From positions 930,001 through 994,000 of the forward strand of contig NZ_JAHXYW010000001.1 in the NCBI RefSeq assembly GCF_019969725.1: a stretch of 64,000 nucleotides of DNA. Direction: 5' to 3'. Each line of letters starts with the position of its first letter. The first letter of the stretch is position 1. Below are positions 29,374-39,093 of the stretch, piece by piece. Under the pieces are notes generated by a model. That model was not told where the DNA came from. It searched no databases and saw only the letters and a program-made list of their open reading frames with translations. Made by a program: the position numbers and the translations under genes. The DNA is from Neobacillus bataviensis. GTDB taxonomy: Bacteria > Bacillota > Bacilli > Bacillales_B > DSM-18226.

Positions 29374-30036
29374 TTAATCGACAATTTTAGTCACTTTTAA
29401 TATATTAGGAAGCTCTTCAAGCTCAATTAGGATATGATCATTAATATTTTGGTCTACTTCGATTGTCATAAGCGCAAGCTTTCCTTGTTCTTTACGAGAA
29501 ACTTCCATGTGGCCAATATTAATTTCGTATTTTGCCAAAATGTTGGCTACGCTTGCAATTGCACCAAAGCGATCATTATGAACAACTAAAATGGCCGGAT
29601 GATTTCCGGATAGTTTAAGTTCAAAACCGTTTAGCTCTGTCACTTCAATTTTGCCGCCGCCAATAGAGATACCCACTAATTCCAGCTCACCATTATGATC
29701 ACCGATAATGATTCTTGCTGTGTTTGGGTGATCGGTAACAGCATCTTCTTCAATAAACCGAAGTTTAATGCCTTTTTCTTTTGCAATATCTATGGCATTA
29801 ATAATCCTTACATCATCCGTTTCAAAATCTAATAATCCGCCAACGATGGCAACGTCTGTCCCATGACCTTTATACGTTTTCGCAAACGAGCCATATAAAG
29901 ATATATTGGCCCATTTTGGCTCTCTGCCAAATAGGCTTCTCGCTACTCTGCCGATTCTTGCCGCTCCGGCTGTATGGGAACTAGAAGGTCCTATCATAAC
30001 GGGCCCAATAATATCAAATACGCTTCTATATTTCAT
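29374..30036 (-). CDS. sdaAB: L-serine dehydratase, iron-sulfur-dependent, beta subunit
   Basis: This is the regulatory and structural beta subunit of serine dehydratase. In 220 residues it shows the signature FDIIGPVMIGPSSSHTAGAA at the start, a central SDH-beta domain with SLYGSFAKTYKGHGTDVAIVGG, and a C-terminal ACT domain (about residues 145-220, LVVHNDRFGAIASVANILAK), a fold that senses amino acids. It forms an operon with sdaAA after the fakA terminator. Confidence 0.96.
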   Translation of the reverse strand: MKYRSVFDIIGPVMIGPSSSHTAGAARIGRVARSLFGREPKWANISLYGSFAKTYKGHGTDVAIVGGLLDFETDDVRIINAIDIAKEKGIKLRFIEEDAVTDHPNTARIIIGDHNGELELVGISIGGGKIEVTELNGFELKLSGNHPAILVVHNDRFGAIASVANILAKYEINIGHMEVSRKEQGKLALMTIEVDQNINDHILIELEELPNILKVTKIVD

Positions 30037-30108
30037 AAGAATTCTCTCCCTTAGCGTAATTCTCTCTAATAAATTATATTCAAAACATATTTTCTTGTCT
30101 CATATGCA

Positions 30109-30135
30109 CAAAAAAAGAAGGGGTAACCCCTTCTT
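30109..30135 (-). terminator. terminator of yloU-fakA
   Basis: A nine-base perfect stem AAGAAGGGG / CCCCTTCTT with a TTA loop is followed by a T run on the minus strand, 17 bases after the fakA stop. Confidence 0.88.
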
Positions 30136-30151
30136 CTATTTTATCTCTTCA

Positions 30152-31825
30152 TTATTCAATTGAAAAGATAAAAGAATATAATGGTTGTTGGCCATTATGG
30201 ATTTCTATTTCAATATCACCATAATTTTCTTCTACAAAATGTGTTAAGGAATTTACTTCATCTTCCGAAACGTCTTCCCCATAAATAACAGTTAAAATTT
30301 CGGAGTCTTCATCTAACATTTTAGAAAGAAGATCTTCAGCCGCTTTTCCTTTTTCCTTGTTTTTTACAACAATTTTCCCTTCGGCAATACCCATGAAATC
30401 ATCTTTCTCAATTTCTAACCCATCAATTTGGGTATCGCGAACAGCAAAGGTAATTTGACCTGTCTTGACATGCTGAAGCGCGTCCTTCATAGCTGCTTCA
30501 TTTGCCTCTACCTCAGCAGAAGGATTGAACGCAAGAAGCGCCGAAAGCCCTTGCGGTACCGTTTTGGATGGTATCACGTAAATCTCTTCTTCGGATACAT
30601 CACGTGCTTGCTCAGCCGCCATTATAATATTCTTGTTATTCGGTAAAATAAATACCTTTTTAGCATTTACTTGTTTGACAGACTTAACAATATCCTCCGT
30701 ACTTGGATTCATTGTCTGCCCGCCTTCAATCACAGCATGCGCTCCAATGCTTTTAAACAAATCGGCAATTCCAGATCCCATAGATACCGTTACAATTCCA
30801 TATTCTTTCTGTTCCTGCACCCTTTCTGCCACTAAAGGAGTGTGTGTTTCGCCAACAATATTGGAATGCTGCTGGCGCATGTTTTCAATCTTCATATTGA
30901 TTAAATTGCCGTATCGCTGTCCATAAGTTAAAACCTCACCCGGCTGTTCGGAGTGAATATGCACTTTGACAACATCTTCGTCCGCAATAACTAATAATGA
31001 GTCTCCGTACTTGCTTAAATCATTACGGAATTCACCTTCATTAAATGGATTTTTGGCTGTCTTAGCAGTTTCAAACCTAACCATAAATTCTGTACAATAC
31101 CCAAATTCAATATCCTCAGTATTGATATGGCCTTGAACGCTTTTATGGTGCTCTGCACTGACCAGTTCATTCATGGTTGGCATGGCACTTGGTGAATCTG
31201 GGAGTTTTTCACCCTTTAATTCGGCTAGGAATCCTTCGTAAACGAAAACAAGACCTTGTCCGCCGCTGTCAACCACACCGACTTCCTTTAAGACAGGAAG
31301 TAACTCTGGAGTGCGCTTTAGTGAAGCTTTTGCTTCTTTTAAAACCTCTTCCATAATTACAATGATATCATTTGATGTTTGTGCAGCTTGAACTCCCTTT
31401 TGGGCGGAATCCTTTGCAACTGTTAAGATAGTCCCTTCTACTGGCTTCATAACAGCTTTATAGGCAGTTTCTACTCCGGCTTCTAGTGCAGTGGCAAAAT
31501 CTTTCCCTGAGATGGCAGATTTACTTTCTACGGCTTTTGAAAAACCGCGGAATAGCTGGGAGAGAATTACGCCGGAATTTCCGCGCGCTCCCATCAGCAA
31601 ACCTTTGGAAAGAGCAGCGCCCACCTTTCCTATATGTTCCTGAACATTGTTTTTTACTTCTTTTGCCCCGGAGGTCATTGATAAATTCATGTTCGTTCCG
31701 GTATCACCATCGGGCACTGGAAAAACGTTTAAGGCATCGACCATTTTAGCATTTGCAGACAAATGGTTGGCACCCTGGATCACCATTTCGGCAAAACGTT
31801 TTCCATCTAATGCTGTTATTGACAC
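30152..31825 (-). CDS. fakA: fatty acid kinase FakA / dihydroxyacetone kinase-like protein YloV
   Basis: FakA phosphorylates fatty acids bound by FakB proteins, feeding exogenous fatty acids into PlsX/PlsY-dependent phospholipid synthesis. The 557 residues match B. subtilis YloV. The N-terminal DhaL-type ATP-binding domain reads NVFPVPDGDTGTNMNLSMTS (about residues 30-49) and GARGNSGVILSQLFRGF (about 80). The central and C-terminal domains contain LVIADEDVVKVHIHSEQPGE and SMGSGIADLFKSIGAHAVIE. It follows the Asp23-family gene yloU by 15 bases, the usual pair. Confidence 0.93.
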   Translation of the reverse strand: MSITALDGKRFAEMVIQGANHLSANAKMVDALNVFPVPDGDTGTNMNLSMTSGAKEVKNNVQEHIGKVGAALSKGLLMGARGNSGVILSQLFRGFSKAVESKSAISGKDFATALEAGVETAYKAVMKPVEGTILTVAKDSAQKGVQAAQTSNDIIVIMEEVLKEAKASLKRTPELLPVLKEVGVVDSGGQGLVFVYEGFLAELKGEKLPDSPSAMPTMNELVSAEHHKSVQGHINTEDIEFGYCTEFMVRFETAKTAKNPFNEGEFRNDLSKYGDSLLVIADEDVVKVHIHSEQPGEVLTYGQRYGNLINMKIENMRQQHSNIVGETHTPLVAERVQEQKEYGIVTVSMGSGIADLFKSIGAHAVIEGGQTMNPSTEDIVKSVKQVNAKKVFILPNNKNIIMAAEQARDVSEEEIYVIPSKTVPQGLSALLAFNPSAEVEANEAAMKDALQHVKTGQITFAVRDTQIDGLEIEKDDFMGIAEGKIVVKNKEKGKAAEDLLSKMLDEDSEILTVIYGEDVSEDEVNSLTHFVEENYGDIEIEIHNGQQPLYSFIFSIE

Positions 31826-31840
31826 AAAACTTCCTCCTCA

Positions 31841-32203
31841 CTACGAGTTCGTCACACGAACTCCTTGAACGTAAATATTTACCGAGTCAACGGCAAGTCC
31901 AACTGTCTTATCGAGGGTGTATTTAACCTTTGATTGCACGTTGTGGGCAATTTCGGAAATTTTCGTTCCATAGCTGACAATAATGTACATATCAATATGT
32001 AATGCCTCATTTTCCTGGCGGACAATAACGCCCCGGGTAAAGTTTTCTTTACGTAAGATTTCTGTAATTCCATCTTTAATTTGATTTTTAGAGGCCATAC
32101 CTACGATTCCATAGCATTCGATTGCCGCTCCTCCGGCAATGGTAGCGATTACTTCATTTGAAATATCAATTTGTCCGTACTTTGTTTTTAATTCAATGGA
32201 CAT
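31841..32203 (-). CDS. yloU: Asp23/Gls24 family envelope stress protein YloU
   Basis: This 120-residue Asp23-family protein begins with the typical short strand KTKYGQIDISNEVIATIAGG and continues AAIECYGIVGMASKN. A small alpha-beta domain follows, ending NIYVQGVRVTN. No membrane segment is present. Staphylococcal Asp23 lies beneath the membrane and affects the cell-wall stress response; the exact role of YloU is not known to me. It has its own promoter and is paired with fakA. Confidence 0.92.
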   Translation of the reverse strand: MSIELKTKYGQIDISNEVIATIAGGAAIECYGIVGMASKNQIKDGITEILRKENFTRGVIVRQENEALHIDMYIIVSYGTKISEIAHNVQSKVKYTLDKTVGLAVDSVNIYVQGVRVTNS

Positions 32204-32261
32204 GAATCGTTCCCCCTTTGGAAAATTGCTCCTTGACTACAGTCATTTTACTATAGTCGGC

Positions 32262-32291
32262 ACAATATGGAAAGTCATACTTACATGTCAA
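32262..32291 (-). promoter_or_regulatory. sigma-A-type promoter of yloU-fakA
   Basis: On the minus strand a perfect TTGACA (32286-32291) and TATTGT (32262-32267) are separated by 18 bases, about 60 bases before the yloU start. The divergent rpmB promoter must lie in the same 224-base spacer (32204-32427). The best plus-strand candidate is TTGCAA near 32324 with TTAAAT 16 bases on, which is too weak to list separately. Confidence 0.6.
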
Positions 32292-32427
32292 GGTTTTTTT
32301 CTTGAAAGGTTTATATACAAGTATTGCAATCACCAACGTTGTATGTTAAATTATTAAGGTATCTCAAGCAGATGAAAATCAGTATATTGCTGTATAAAGC
32401 TTTTGGTAGTTAAGGAGGGAAATCATA

Positions 32428-32616
32428 ATGCCACGTAAATGTGTAGTAACTGGAAAGAAAACAACAACTGGTAACGCACGTTCTCACGCTATGAACGCTA
32501 ATAAGCGTACATGGGGTGCTAACCTACAAAAAGTACGTATTCTTGTTGATGGGAAGCCAAAGCGTGTTTGGGTTTCTGCAAGAGCGTTAAGATCAGGTAA
32601 AGTTGAACGCGTTTAA
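32428..32616 (+). CDS. rpmB: 50S ribosomal protein L28
   Basis: L28 is a small 62-residue protein near the E site of the 50S subunit. The sequence begins [20 protein letters not shown] and contains [20 protein letters not shown], almost identical to B. subtilis RpmB. It has only one cysteine, so it is the zinc-free type. AAGGAGGG lies close before the ATG. It is transcribed on the plus strand, divergent from yloU and convergent with spoVM. Confidence 0.98.
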   Translation: MPRKCVVTGKKTTTGNARSHAMNANKRTWGANLQKVRILVDGKPKRVWVSARALRSGKVERV

Positions 32617-32634
32617 TAAGAGTTATAAAGGCCA

Positions 32635-32666
32635 GAGCATCCATTAAACGGATGCTCTTTCTTTTT
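32635..32666 (+). terminator. terminator of rpmB
   Basis: A perfect eight-base stem GAGCATCC / GGATGCTC with a seven-base loop is followed by TTTCTTTTT on the plus strand, 18 bases after the rpmB stop. Confidence 0.9.
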
Positions 32667-32682
32667 AAGTATTTCCCACAGG

Positions 32683-32715
32683 ACAAAATAAAAAGCACCC
32701 AAATTTAACGGGTGC
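32683..32715 (-). terminator. terminator of spoVM
   Basis: A perfect six-base stem GCACCC / GGGTGC with a nine-base loop (32695-32715) is followed on the minus strand by TTTTTATTTT. It lies 16 bases after the spoVM stop and faces the rpmB terminator. Confidence 0.85.
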
Positions 32716-32731
32716 CATAACATTCCATTTT

Positions 32732-32815
32732 CTATTCGTTTTTCTTAAATGCACCAATCATCGCCCGGACAAGTCCGCCTAAAAATCTCGGCAGTTTAAT
32801 CGTATAAAATTTCAT
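32732..32815 (-). CDS. spoVM: stage V sporulation protein M (SpoVM)
   Basis: SpoVM is a tiny amphipathic-helix protein that recognises the positively curved forespore membrane and anchors SpoIVA and the spore coat; it also inhibits FtsH. The 27-codon frame translates MKFYTIKLPRFLGGLVRAMI then GAFKKNE, nearly identical to the 26-residue B. subtilis protein, including Pro9. Shine-Dalgarno GAGGAGGG precedes the ATG. It lies between thiN and rpmB, as in B. subtilis. A sigma-E promoter is expected upstream but I could not identify one with confidence. Confidence 0.96.
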   Translation of the reverse strand: MKFYTIKLPRFLGGLVRAMIGAFKKNE

Positions 32816-32921
32816 ACTGTCCCTCCTCACCAATCTCCCGCTTCTTATTCATCTCAACTTTTTTCGTACGCCCTTACATACTATTCAAACGGACGAAAAC
32901 AGTACCAAATTGTAAGACCTA

Positions 32922-33572
32922 TTAATCATGGCTTCTTATCACTATTAATATGCCTTCGGAAAATGAAAAAGTACCATAATCACTAATAAGTTCATTACTA
33001 ATACATAGTGTTGAGCCGAGAGAAATATGCTGATTTTTCAAAGGAAATTTGAAGCCCTCTAGTGTGATTCCGCTGACGGTAAGCGTTAGGGGAACAAAAG
33101 AAATATATTTTTCAGCATTCATTTTTTTTATTGTATAAGTCCCTGGTTCTTTTAAAAATAACAGGTTATTTCGATCAATTAAACAGATATCTACTGTTTT
33201 TTTTGCTCTTAGGGGATTTAGTAAAAGCTGTACATTTGCGAATAAATGATCAAGTCGTCCGCCCGTTGCACCAAAAATACGAATTTTCTCTGGATTCTGT
33301 TCTAATGCCCAATTCAGCGCGAGTTCCATATCCGTTTCATCTTTTTCAGGTTTAAAGCGTTTTAATTCTTCCACTTTGCTTTCAATAAACTGTAATTCCT
33401 CTGGTGAAACAGAATCAAAATCTCCAAAAGCAATGACTGGACTTATATTGCACTTTAATAAGTGAAAAACACCCCGATCCACTCCGACCCATATCGTGTT
33501 TTCCTCCTCATACTCTTTCAAATCAGGAAGAAGGTCTTCAGGACCTCCTGCCAAAATATTGATAATCATCAT
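32922..33572 (-). CDS. thiN: thiamine pyrophosphokinase
   Basis: ThiN converts thiamine and ATP to thiamine diphosphate and AMP. The 216 residues show the N-terminal catalytic domain with NILAGGPEDLLPDL, FGDFDSVSPEELQFI (Asp-rich metal-binding loop, about residue 50), KDETDMELALNWAL (about 78) and GATGGRLDHLFANVQLL (about 102). A beta-sandwich thiamine-binding domain follows, ending GSTLCISNELISDYGTFSFS. ATG 33572 and 33569 are both possible after AAAGGGG. A terminator separates it from rpe. Confidence 0.95.
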   Translation of the reverse strand: MMIINILAGGPEDLLPDLKEYEEENTIWVGVDRGVFHLLKCNISPVIAFGDFDSVSPEELQFIESKVEELKRFKPEKDETDMELALNWALEQNPEKIRIFGATGGRLDHLFANVQLLLNPLRAKKTVDICLIDRNNLLFLKEPGTYTIKKMNAEKYISFVPLTLTVSGITLEGFKFPLKNQHISLGSTLCISNELISDYGTFSFSEGILIVIRSHD

Positions 33573-33593
33573 GAAAACCCCTTTACTGTATGC

Positions 33594-33619
33594 AAAAAGC
33601 CGACTGTATAAAATCGGCT
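33594..33619 (-). terminator. terminator downstream of rpe
   Basis: Stem AGCCGA / TCGGCT (33614-33619 with 33598-33603), with a ten-base loop, is followed by TTTTTGC on the minus strand. It falls between the rpe stop and the thiN start and would end the priA-to-rpe cluster. Confidence 0.75.
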
Positions 33620-33628
33620 TATCTTTCT

Positions 33629-34273
33629 TTATCCTCTTATTGATGAGATGGCTTTTGCGTAATCACTTTCATTGTAAATTGCGGAGCCTGCCACTAATAC
33701 ATTGGCCCCTGCTTCAATACATTGCTTCGCGGTTTCCGGATTTACACCACCATCGATTTCAATCTCAATGTTTAAACCTTTTTGCTCTGCCATTTCTTTC
33801 ACTTTTCTTATTTTTGGAAGGACCTCTGGAATGAATTTTTGTCCTCCAAACCCCGGATTAACAGACATTAACAATACCATATCAATATCCCCAATGATAT
33901 GTTGTATGGTTTCAACTGGTGTCGCAGGATTTAAGACCACCCCTGCCTTTACACCAAACGATTTAATCGCTTGAAGCGTTCTGTGCAAATGACGGCAAGC
34001 TTCCACATGGACCGTAATGTAATCTGCTCCTGCCTTGGCAAAAGCCTCAATATATTGATCAGGATTCTCAATCATTAAGTGTACATCAAGCGGCAGTTTT
34101 GTAATGGGTCGAATGGCCTCAACAATGAGCGGTCCAATCGTAATATTCGGAACAAAATGGCCATCCATTACATCAACATGTATGTAGTCTGCTCCACCTT
34201 TTTCAACTGCTAAAATCTCTTCCCCCAGTTTTGAAAAATCGGCTGAAAGAATGGAAGGTGCTATTTTCACCAT
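33629..34273 (-). CDS. rpe: ribulose-phosphate 3-epimerase
   Basis: Rpe interconverts ribulose-5-phosphate and xylulose-5-phosphate in the pentose phosphate pathway. It is a 214-residue TIM barrel. Motifs: [37 protein letters not shown] (metal His and Asp, about residue 32), [12 protein letters not shown] (about 63), [20 protein letters not shown] (about 138) and [20 protein letters not shown] (catalytic Asp about 173). It starts two bases after rsgA, as in other Bacilli. Confidence 0.97.
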   Translation of the reverse strand: MVKIAPSILSADFSKLGEEILAVEKGGADYIHVDVMDGHFVPNITIGPLIVEAIRPITKLPLDVHLMIENPDQYIEAFAKAGADYITVHVEACRHLHRTLQAIKSFGVKAGVVLNPATPVETIQHIIGDIDMVLLMSVNPGFGGQKFIPEVLPKIRKVKEMAEQKGLNIEIEIDGGVNPETAKQCIEAGANVLVAGSAIYNESDYAKAISSIRG

Positions 34274-34275
34274 GG

Positions 34276-35157
34276 TTAGTACCTCGGCTTTCTATCTTTT
34301 ATTTCTTGGAGGAAATCAACATAATGTTCATAGCGATATGCTGGAATTTCCCCTGATTCAACAGCTTGTTTCACACCGCATTTAGGTTCGCTAATATGGA
34401 GGCAGCCGCGAAATTTACAATTTTCGCTCTTCTGCAGCAATTCTGGAAAACATGCAGTTAAGTCTTCTGCCTCAATATTGGTGAATTCTAATGAGCTAAA
34501 TCCAGGTGTATCGGCAACAAGCCCTTCGCCAATTTCAATTAGCTCAACATGCCTTGTCGTATGCTTTCCTCTTCCTAAATGTGATGAGATATCATTTGTT
34601 TTTAGCTCCAGATCAGGTCTAAGAACATTTAGTAATGAGGACTTTCCCACACCAGATTGGCCGGCAAAAACAGAAATTTTATGGTTAAGATGCGGATTCA
34701 ACTGTTCAATTCCGGACTCTGTTTCCGATGAAGTAAGAATGACTTCATATCCAGCCGATCTATATTGCTGAGCATATTCCATAATCAATTTGTTTTGCTC
34801 ATTGTTTGTCAGGTCCATCTTAGTAATACAAATGAGTGGCTCAATATGATTAAATTCCACTAATACTAGAAATCGATCTAAAAGCACGGTGCTGAAGCCA
34901 GGTTCTACAGCTGAAAAAACAAGAATGGCCTGATCAACGTTCGCAATTGGCGGGCGGACTAATTCATTTTTCCGTTCTTTTACTTCAAGAATATAGCCTT
35001 CCAATTCGTTTTCTGCTTGAAAAACAACCTCATCCCCAACCAGAGGGGTGACTTTATTCTTTCTGAATACCCCTCTGCCCCGGCATTGAATTAATTCCTC
35101 ATTATGAAGAACATAGTAAAATCCACTTAATGCTTTTACAATTTTCCCTTCAGGCAT
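34276..35157 (-). CDS. rsgA: ribosome small subunit-dependent GTPase RsgA
   Basis: RsgA (YloQ, CpgA) is a circularly permuted GTPase acting in late 30S maturation; in B. subtilis it is also a PrkC substrate. A GTG at 35163 is in frame, but ATG 35157 with AAGGAG at seven bases is better; 293 residues. An N-terminal OB fold is followed by G4 ITKMDL (about residue 118), G1 [14 protein letters not shown] (about 168) and G3 [10 protein letters not shown]. The C-terminal zinc site is [19 protein letters not shown] plus C of PKCGVKQ. Confidence 0.96.
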   Translation of the reverse strand: MPEGKIVKALSGFYYVLHNEELIQCRGRGVFRKNKVTPLVGDEVVFQAENELEGYILEVKERKNELVRPPIANVDQAILVFSAVEPGFSTVLLDRFLVLVEFNHIEPLICITKMDLTNNEQNKLIMEYAQQYRSAGYEVILTSSETESGIEQLNPHLNHKISVFAGQSGVGKSSLLNVLRPDLELKTNDISSHLGRGKHTTRHVELIEIGEGLVADTPGFSSLEFTNIEAEDLTACFPELLQKSENCKFRGCLHISEPKCGVKQAVESGEIPAYRYEHYVDFLQEIKDRKPRY

Positions 35158-35256
35158 AGCCACACTCCTTGCCCTTAAACTTCACAAACGGATGACTTCT
35201 ATTAAAATTTTTACGAGTGCTCTCATTTTTATTCAAATGTAAAGCCATCCATTATA

Positions 35257-37236
35257 TTATTCTGTATCATCATAGCTTATCGTTTCATCCGCGATAACCT
35301 GCAAATCACGCATAACTTTATAGCCGGCCTTTTTTCCGTACGGAATCAACAATTTAATTTGCTTTTTCGTCGTCTGTGTAATGGTAAATTTTTCAGCCGG
35401 CTCTGTCATACTGTGCGTCATATCCTCTATATAGATTATGACCTCTTGTTTTTGTCCTGGCTCACCAGGTAAAGGCGGTTCATATTCGATGGTAATTTCT
35501 TTAATTACCTCTTTTGGCGGTTTTTGCTCTTTTCCTTTTGAAATCACAACCGAAACCTTGTCACCTTTTTTCAATTCTGTTCCCTCTGCCGGTGATTGCG
35601 AAATGACCATACCTGACGGAATATTTTCATCATATTTTTCTTGTGAGGCATCTAATACCAGCCCTACTAATGTTGCATAGTCCTGTGCACCCTTTAAATT
35701 ATATTGGGTTAAGTCACTTAAAACAATTTTTTCCGGTCCCTTACTGACCTCAAATTCTAATTCAGTATCTTCTGGAACCACTTTTGTACCTCCAGGTGGA
35801 TTCTGGCTTAAAATGGTACCTGGTTCACTATCGTCGTTTTTCTCCACTTTATTTATAGCTTTAAAATTCTCCTGCTCTAATAGACGGACCACATCATCAT
35901 ATTGACGGCCAACATAATCAGAAAGATCATATTTTTCTTTTCCAGAGCTAATGTATATAGTAATCCCCGCATTTTCCTTAACTGTAGTCCCGGCCTCAGG
36001 GTCGGTTTTAATTACTTTCCCTTTTTTAACATCCTCATCTGGTATTTCAATTTGGTCGGTGACCTCGAGTCCTTTTAATTTTAGCTTGGAAATTGCGTCA
36101 TCTACATTCATTCTGCTTACATCTGGAACTTTGACGTCCTTTGCAGATAATAAATCAGGTAAAAATGTAAAAGTTAATATTCCTAGAATGGCCAGAATAA
36201 GAAAAGTAGATATTAAAATTATCGGCCACTTTATCCGTTTTTTACTTGTTTTCTTTTCTTTATTTGCATCATTTTCTTGTTTAATCGCCGGCTTTTCATT
36301 GCTGTGCACTAATGTTTCATCAAGGTTTTTTAAAGGCTTATCATTCGTGATAACTGGAATTGCTTTTGTTGCCTCGTCATCAACTGGTATAGAAAATTTA
36401 GGTTCATCATCCCTCTCAGGGTCGAGAGCTGTTCGAAGGTCCTCCTCCATTTCATCAACCGTATTATACCGATGGAATGGATCTTTGGCCGTTGCCTTAA
36501 GGACAATATTTTCGACGCTTTGCGGAATTTTGGGGTTCCATCTTCTTACAGAGGGTGTTTCTGATTGCAGATGCTTCAATGCAATCGAAACGGCGGATTC
36601 TCCTGAAAACGGAAGCCGGCCTGTCAATAGCTCAAACATGACAATCCCTAATGAATAAATATCTGATTTTCGATTGGCCATTCCTCCGCGGGCTTGCTCA
36701 GGTGATAAATAATGGACAGAACCCAAGACGGAATTTGTCTGCGTGATGCTTGTTGCACTAAGCGCCATTGCAATACCAAAATCAGTAATTTTCACGTATC
36801 CCTCTCGGTCAATTAAAATATTATGAGGCTTTATATCGCGATGAATAATATGATTTTGATGTGCATGGGAAATGGCAGATGTTAATTGCATCATTATGTC
36901 TAGCGCTTCTTCCACTCGAAGTGGTGATTGCTGCTGTATGTATTGTTTTAAGGTTTGCCCGTTTACATATTCCATAACAATATAATATAGGGAATCCTCT
37001 TCACCAACATCGTAAATGCTAACTATATTCGGGTGAGCAAGACTAGTAGCTGATTGAGCCTCTCTATGAAAGCGTTTAATAAATTCCTCATCATTTACAA
37101 AATCTAGCCGAAGCATTTTTACGGCAACATCTCTATCTAGAATCATATCATGGGCTAGATATACATTTGCCATACCGCCTCCGCCAATCATTTCGAGGAT
37201 TTTATAGCGGCCGCTTATTCTTTTCCCAATGATCAT
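35257..37236 (-). CDS. prkC: PASTA-domain serine/threonine protein kinase PrkC
   Basis: PrkC senses muropeptides and lipid II and phosphorylates translation and cell-wall proteins; it triggers spore germination in B. subtilis. In 659 residues the Hanks kinase domain (about 10-270) shows GGGGMANVYLAHD, VKMLR, IIHRDIKPHNILIDREG and ITDFGIAMA. A juxtamembrane segment leads to one transmembrane helix (WPIILISTFLILAILGILTF, about 335-355). Three PASTA repeats follow (about 370-575, e.g. VPDVSRMNVDDAISKLKLKG) and a C-terminal beta domain. It begins six bases after prpC. Confidence 0.97.
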   Translation of the reverse strand: MIIGKRISGRYKILEMIGGGGMANVYLAHDMILDRDVAVKMLRLDFVNDEEFIKRFHREAQSATSLAHPNIVSIYDVGEEDSLYYIVMEYVNGQTLKQYIQQQSPLRVEEALDIMMQLTSAISHAHQNHIIHRDIKPHNILIDREGYVKITDFGIAMALSATSITQTNSVLGSVHYLSPEQARGGMANRKSDIYSLGIVMFELLTGRLPFSGESAVSIALKHLQSETPSVRRWNPKIPQSVENIVLKATAKDPFHRYNTVDEMEEDLRTALDPERDDEPKFSIPVDDEATKAIPVITNDKPLKNLDETLVHSNEKPAIKQENDANKEKKTSKKRIKWPIILISTFLILAILGILTFTFLPDLLSAKDVKVPDVSRMNVDDAISKLKLKGLEVTDQIEIPDEDVKKGKVIKTDPEAGTTVKENAGITIYISSGKEKYDLSDYVGRQYDDVVRLLEQENFKAINKVEKNDDSEPGTILSQNPPGGTKVVPEDTELEFEVSKGPEKIVLSDLTQYNLKGAQDYATLVGLVLDASQEKYDENIPSGMVISQSPAEGTELKKGDKVSVVISKGKEQKPPKEVIKEITIEYEPPLPGEPGQKQEVIIYIEDMTHSMTEPAEKFTITQTTKKQIKLLIPYGKKAGYKVMRDLQVIADETISYDDTE

Positions 37237-37242
37237 TTTTCA

Positions 37243-37992
37243 TCACCCTCTTTCATTTTCATTATTAAACTCTAGAATGATTAGGGTAATGTTGTCTTCT
37301 CCGCCATTATCATTTGCCATGATAATGAGTGATTGTGCTTTTTGTTCAAGCGTAGTTTGATTCTGAAGAATTTGAACCATTTCTGTGTCACTTACTTTAT
37401 TGGATAACCCATCTGAGCAAATAAGCAGATAGTCTCCTTCCTCGAACATAATGGTTTTAATATCAATCTTCACATCTTGTTCAGTCCCTAAGGCTCGTAA
37501 TATCCAATTTTTCCTTGGATGATGCTCCGCATCCTCTTTCGAAATTTGTCCTGTACGGACTAATTCATTGACCCAAGTATGGTCATCCGTTAACTGTTGG
37601 AATCCGGAATCATTTAAAATGTAACAGCGAGAATCGCCCACATGGGCAATCGATGTAAAATTGTCTGTAGCAATCACCGCTTCGATCGTTGTACCCATTC
37701 CTTCACATTCCTCATTGCTCCTGGCATGTTCATACAACAATCGATTAACCTCAAGAATATTTGACTTCAACCATTCTTCAGCTTGGTCAGCAGTATTTAA
37801 CCCTTGAGCCTGCTCCCATTTTTCCTGTAAGTATGTCACTGTCATTTTACTTGCAACATCACCGGCACGGTGACCGCCCATGCCATCTGCTACAATGGCT
37901 AGGCGATGTCCGTCCCGATTGACAAAAGTTCCACCATTATCCTCATTATTTTGGCGAACTTTTCCTTGGTCCGTTTTAAAAACAGCCTTCAC
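37243..37992 (-). CDS. prpC: PP2C-type serine/threonine phosphatase PrpC
   Basis: PrpC removes phosphates placed by PrkC. Translation starts at GTG 37992, with AGGTGA six bases upstream; 249 residues. PP2C metal-binding motifs are KTDQGKVRQNNEDN (about residue 6), IVADGMGGHRAGDVAS (about 33), IAHVGDSRCYIL (about 115), LLICSDGLSNKVSD (about 190) and GGEDNITLIILE (about 228). It lies between rlmN and prkC in the conserved phosphatase-kinase pair. Confidence 0.97.
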   Translation of the reverse strand: MKAVFKTDQGKVRQNNEDNGGTFVNRDGHRLAIVADGMGGHRAGDVASKMTVTYLQEKWEQAQGLNTADQAEEWLKSNILEVNRLLYEHARSNEECEGMGTTIEAVIATDNFTSIAHVGDSRCYILNDSGFQQLTDDHTWVNELVRTGQISKEDAEHHPRKNWILRALGTEQDVKIDIKTIMFEEGDYLLICSDGLSNKVSDTEMVQILQNQTTLEQKAQSLIIMANDNGGEDNITLIILEFNNENERG

Positions 37993-37998
37993 ATTCTG

Positions 37999-39090
37999 TC
38001 ACCTCGTCTCTTCCTTCCGCTCCTTTGCACGAAGTTGTCCACATGCTGCATCAATATCATGACCGTGCTCTCGGCGAATTGTCACATTAATTCCACGTTT
38101 TTTTAGCGTTTTTTCAAAGGCAAAAATTTTATCTTTAGGTGTACGGACATAATCTCTTTCAGGTACATAATTTACCGGTATCAGATTCACATGGCATTTA
38201 ATCCCTTTTAATAGGTCTGCTAATTCCTCAGCATGCTCTGTCGAGTCATTTACACCGCCAAAAAGACCATATTCAAAGCTTATGCGCCTTCCTGTCTTAT
38301 CGATATAATACCGTACTGCTTTCATTAAGTCATCAAGTTTATAGGCTTTGTTGATCGGCATCAGTCTTGATCTTAATTCAGTATTTGGAGCGTGAAGTGA
38401 AATGGCAAAATTGATTTGCATATTTTCATCAGCAAATTGATAAATCTTCGGAATGATTCCGCTAGTCGAGACGGTAATATGGCGGGCACCGATATTCAGC
38501 CCTTTATCATGATTAATAATTTTTAAAAATGAAAGCATATTATCGTAGTTATCAAACGGCTCCCCGATTCCCATAATAACAACAGAGCTTACACGCTCCT
38601 CCGTTTCATCAAGAGCTTGCTGGACTTTGACCACTTGCGCAACAATTTCTCCCGCCTCAAGGTGTCTTTTCAATCCACCTAGGGTTGACGCGCAGAAGGT
38701 ACAGCCAATTCTGCAGCCCACCTGCGTTGTTACACACACCGAGTTTCCATAATCATGGCGCATGAGAACGGTTTCGATTGAATAGCCATCGTGAAGCTCG
38801 AAAAGAAACTTAATTGTTCCATCGGAAGAGGTTTGTTGAATGACTGTCTTTAAAGGTGTAAGTTGAAAATGACTTAATAGTTTTTCACGGAGTCCTTTAG
38901 AAACATTACTCATATCCTCAAAAGAGGTAATTCTTTTTTTATAAAGCCAATCAAAAATCTGCTCAGCGCGAAATGGCTTTTCACCATTCTCCGACAGCCA
39001 TTCCTTTAATTCATGAAGCTCCAATGAATAAATTGATTTTTTCTTCATCTCTACTGCTGTGTTCGTCTCAGTTGTATTTAATTGTTCCAA
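37999..39090 (-). CDS. rlmN: dual-specificity 23S rRNA/tRNA adenine-C2 methyltransferase RlmN
   Basis: RlmN is a radical-SAM enzyme methylating A2503 of 23S rRNA and A37 of some tRNAs. Its 363 residues equal B. subtilis. The cluster motif is [10 protein letters not shown] (CxxxCxxC, about residue 128); the SAM region [13 protein letters not shown] lies near 176. The methyl-carrying Cys is in [14 protein letters not shown] near the C terminus, and the second catalytic Cys is in the same region. It starts three bases after rsmB. Confidence 0.97.
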   Translation of the reverse strand: MEQLNTTETNTAVEMKKKSIYSLELHELKEWLSENGEKPFRAEQIFDWLYKKRITSFEDMSNVSKGLREKLLSHFQLTPLKTVIQQTSSDGTIKFLFELHDGYSIETVLMRHDYGNSVCVTTQVGCRIGCTFCASTLGGLKRHLEAGEIVAQVVKVQQALDETEERVSSVVIMGIGEPFDNYDNMLSFLKIINHDKGLNIGARHITVSTSGIIPKIYQFADENMQINFAISLHAPNTELRSRLMPINKAYKLDDLMKAVRYYIDKTGRRISFEYGLFGGVNDSTEHAEELADLLKGIKCHVNLIPVNYVPERDYVRTPKDKIFAFEKTLKKRGINVTIRREHGHDIDAACGQLRAKERKEETR

Positions 39091-39093
39091 AAA

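Noticed and set aside
32428..32616. RpmB as a zinc-independent stress paralogue under Zur control
   Set aside because: The one-cysteine form is also the ordinary housekeeping L28 in B. subtilis, and no Zur box is visible upstream.
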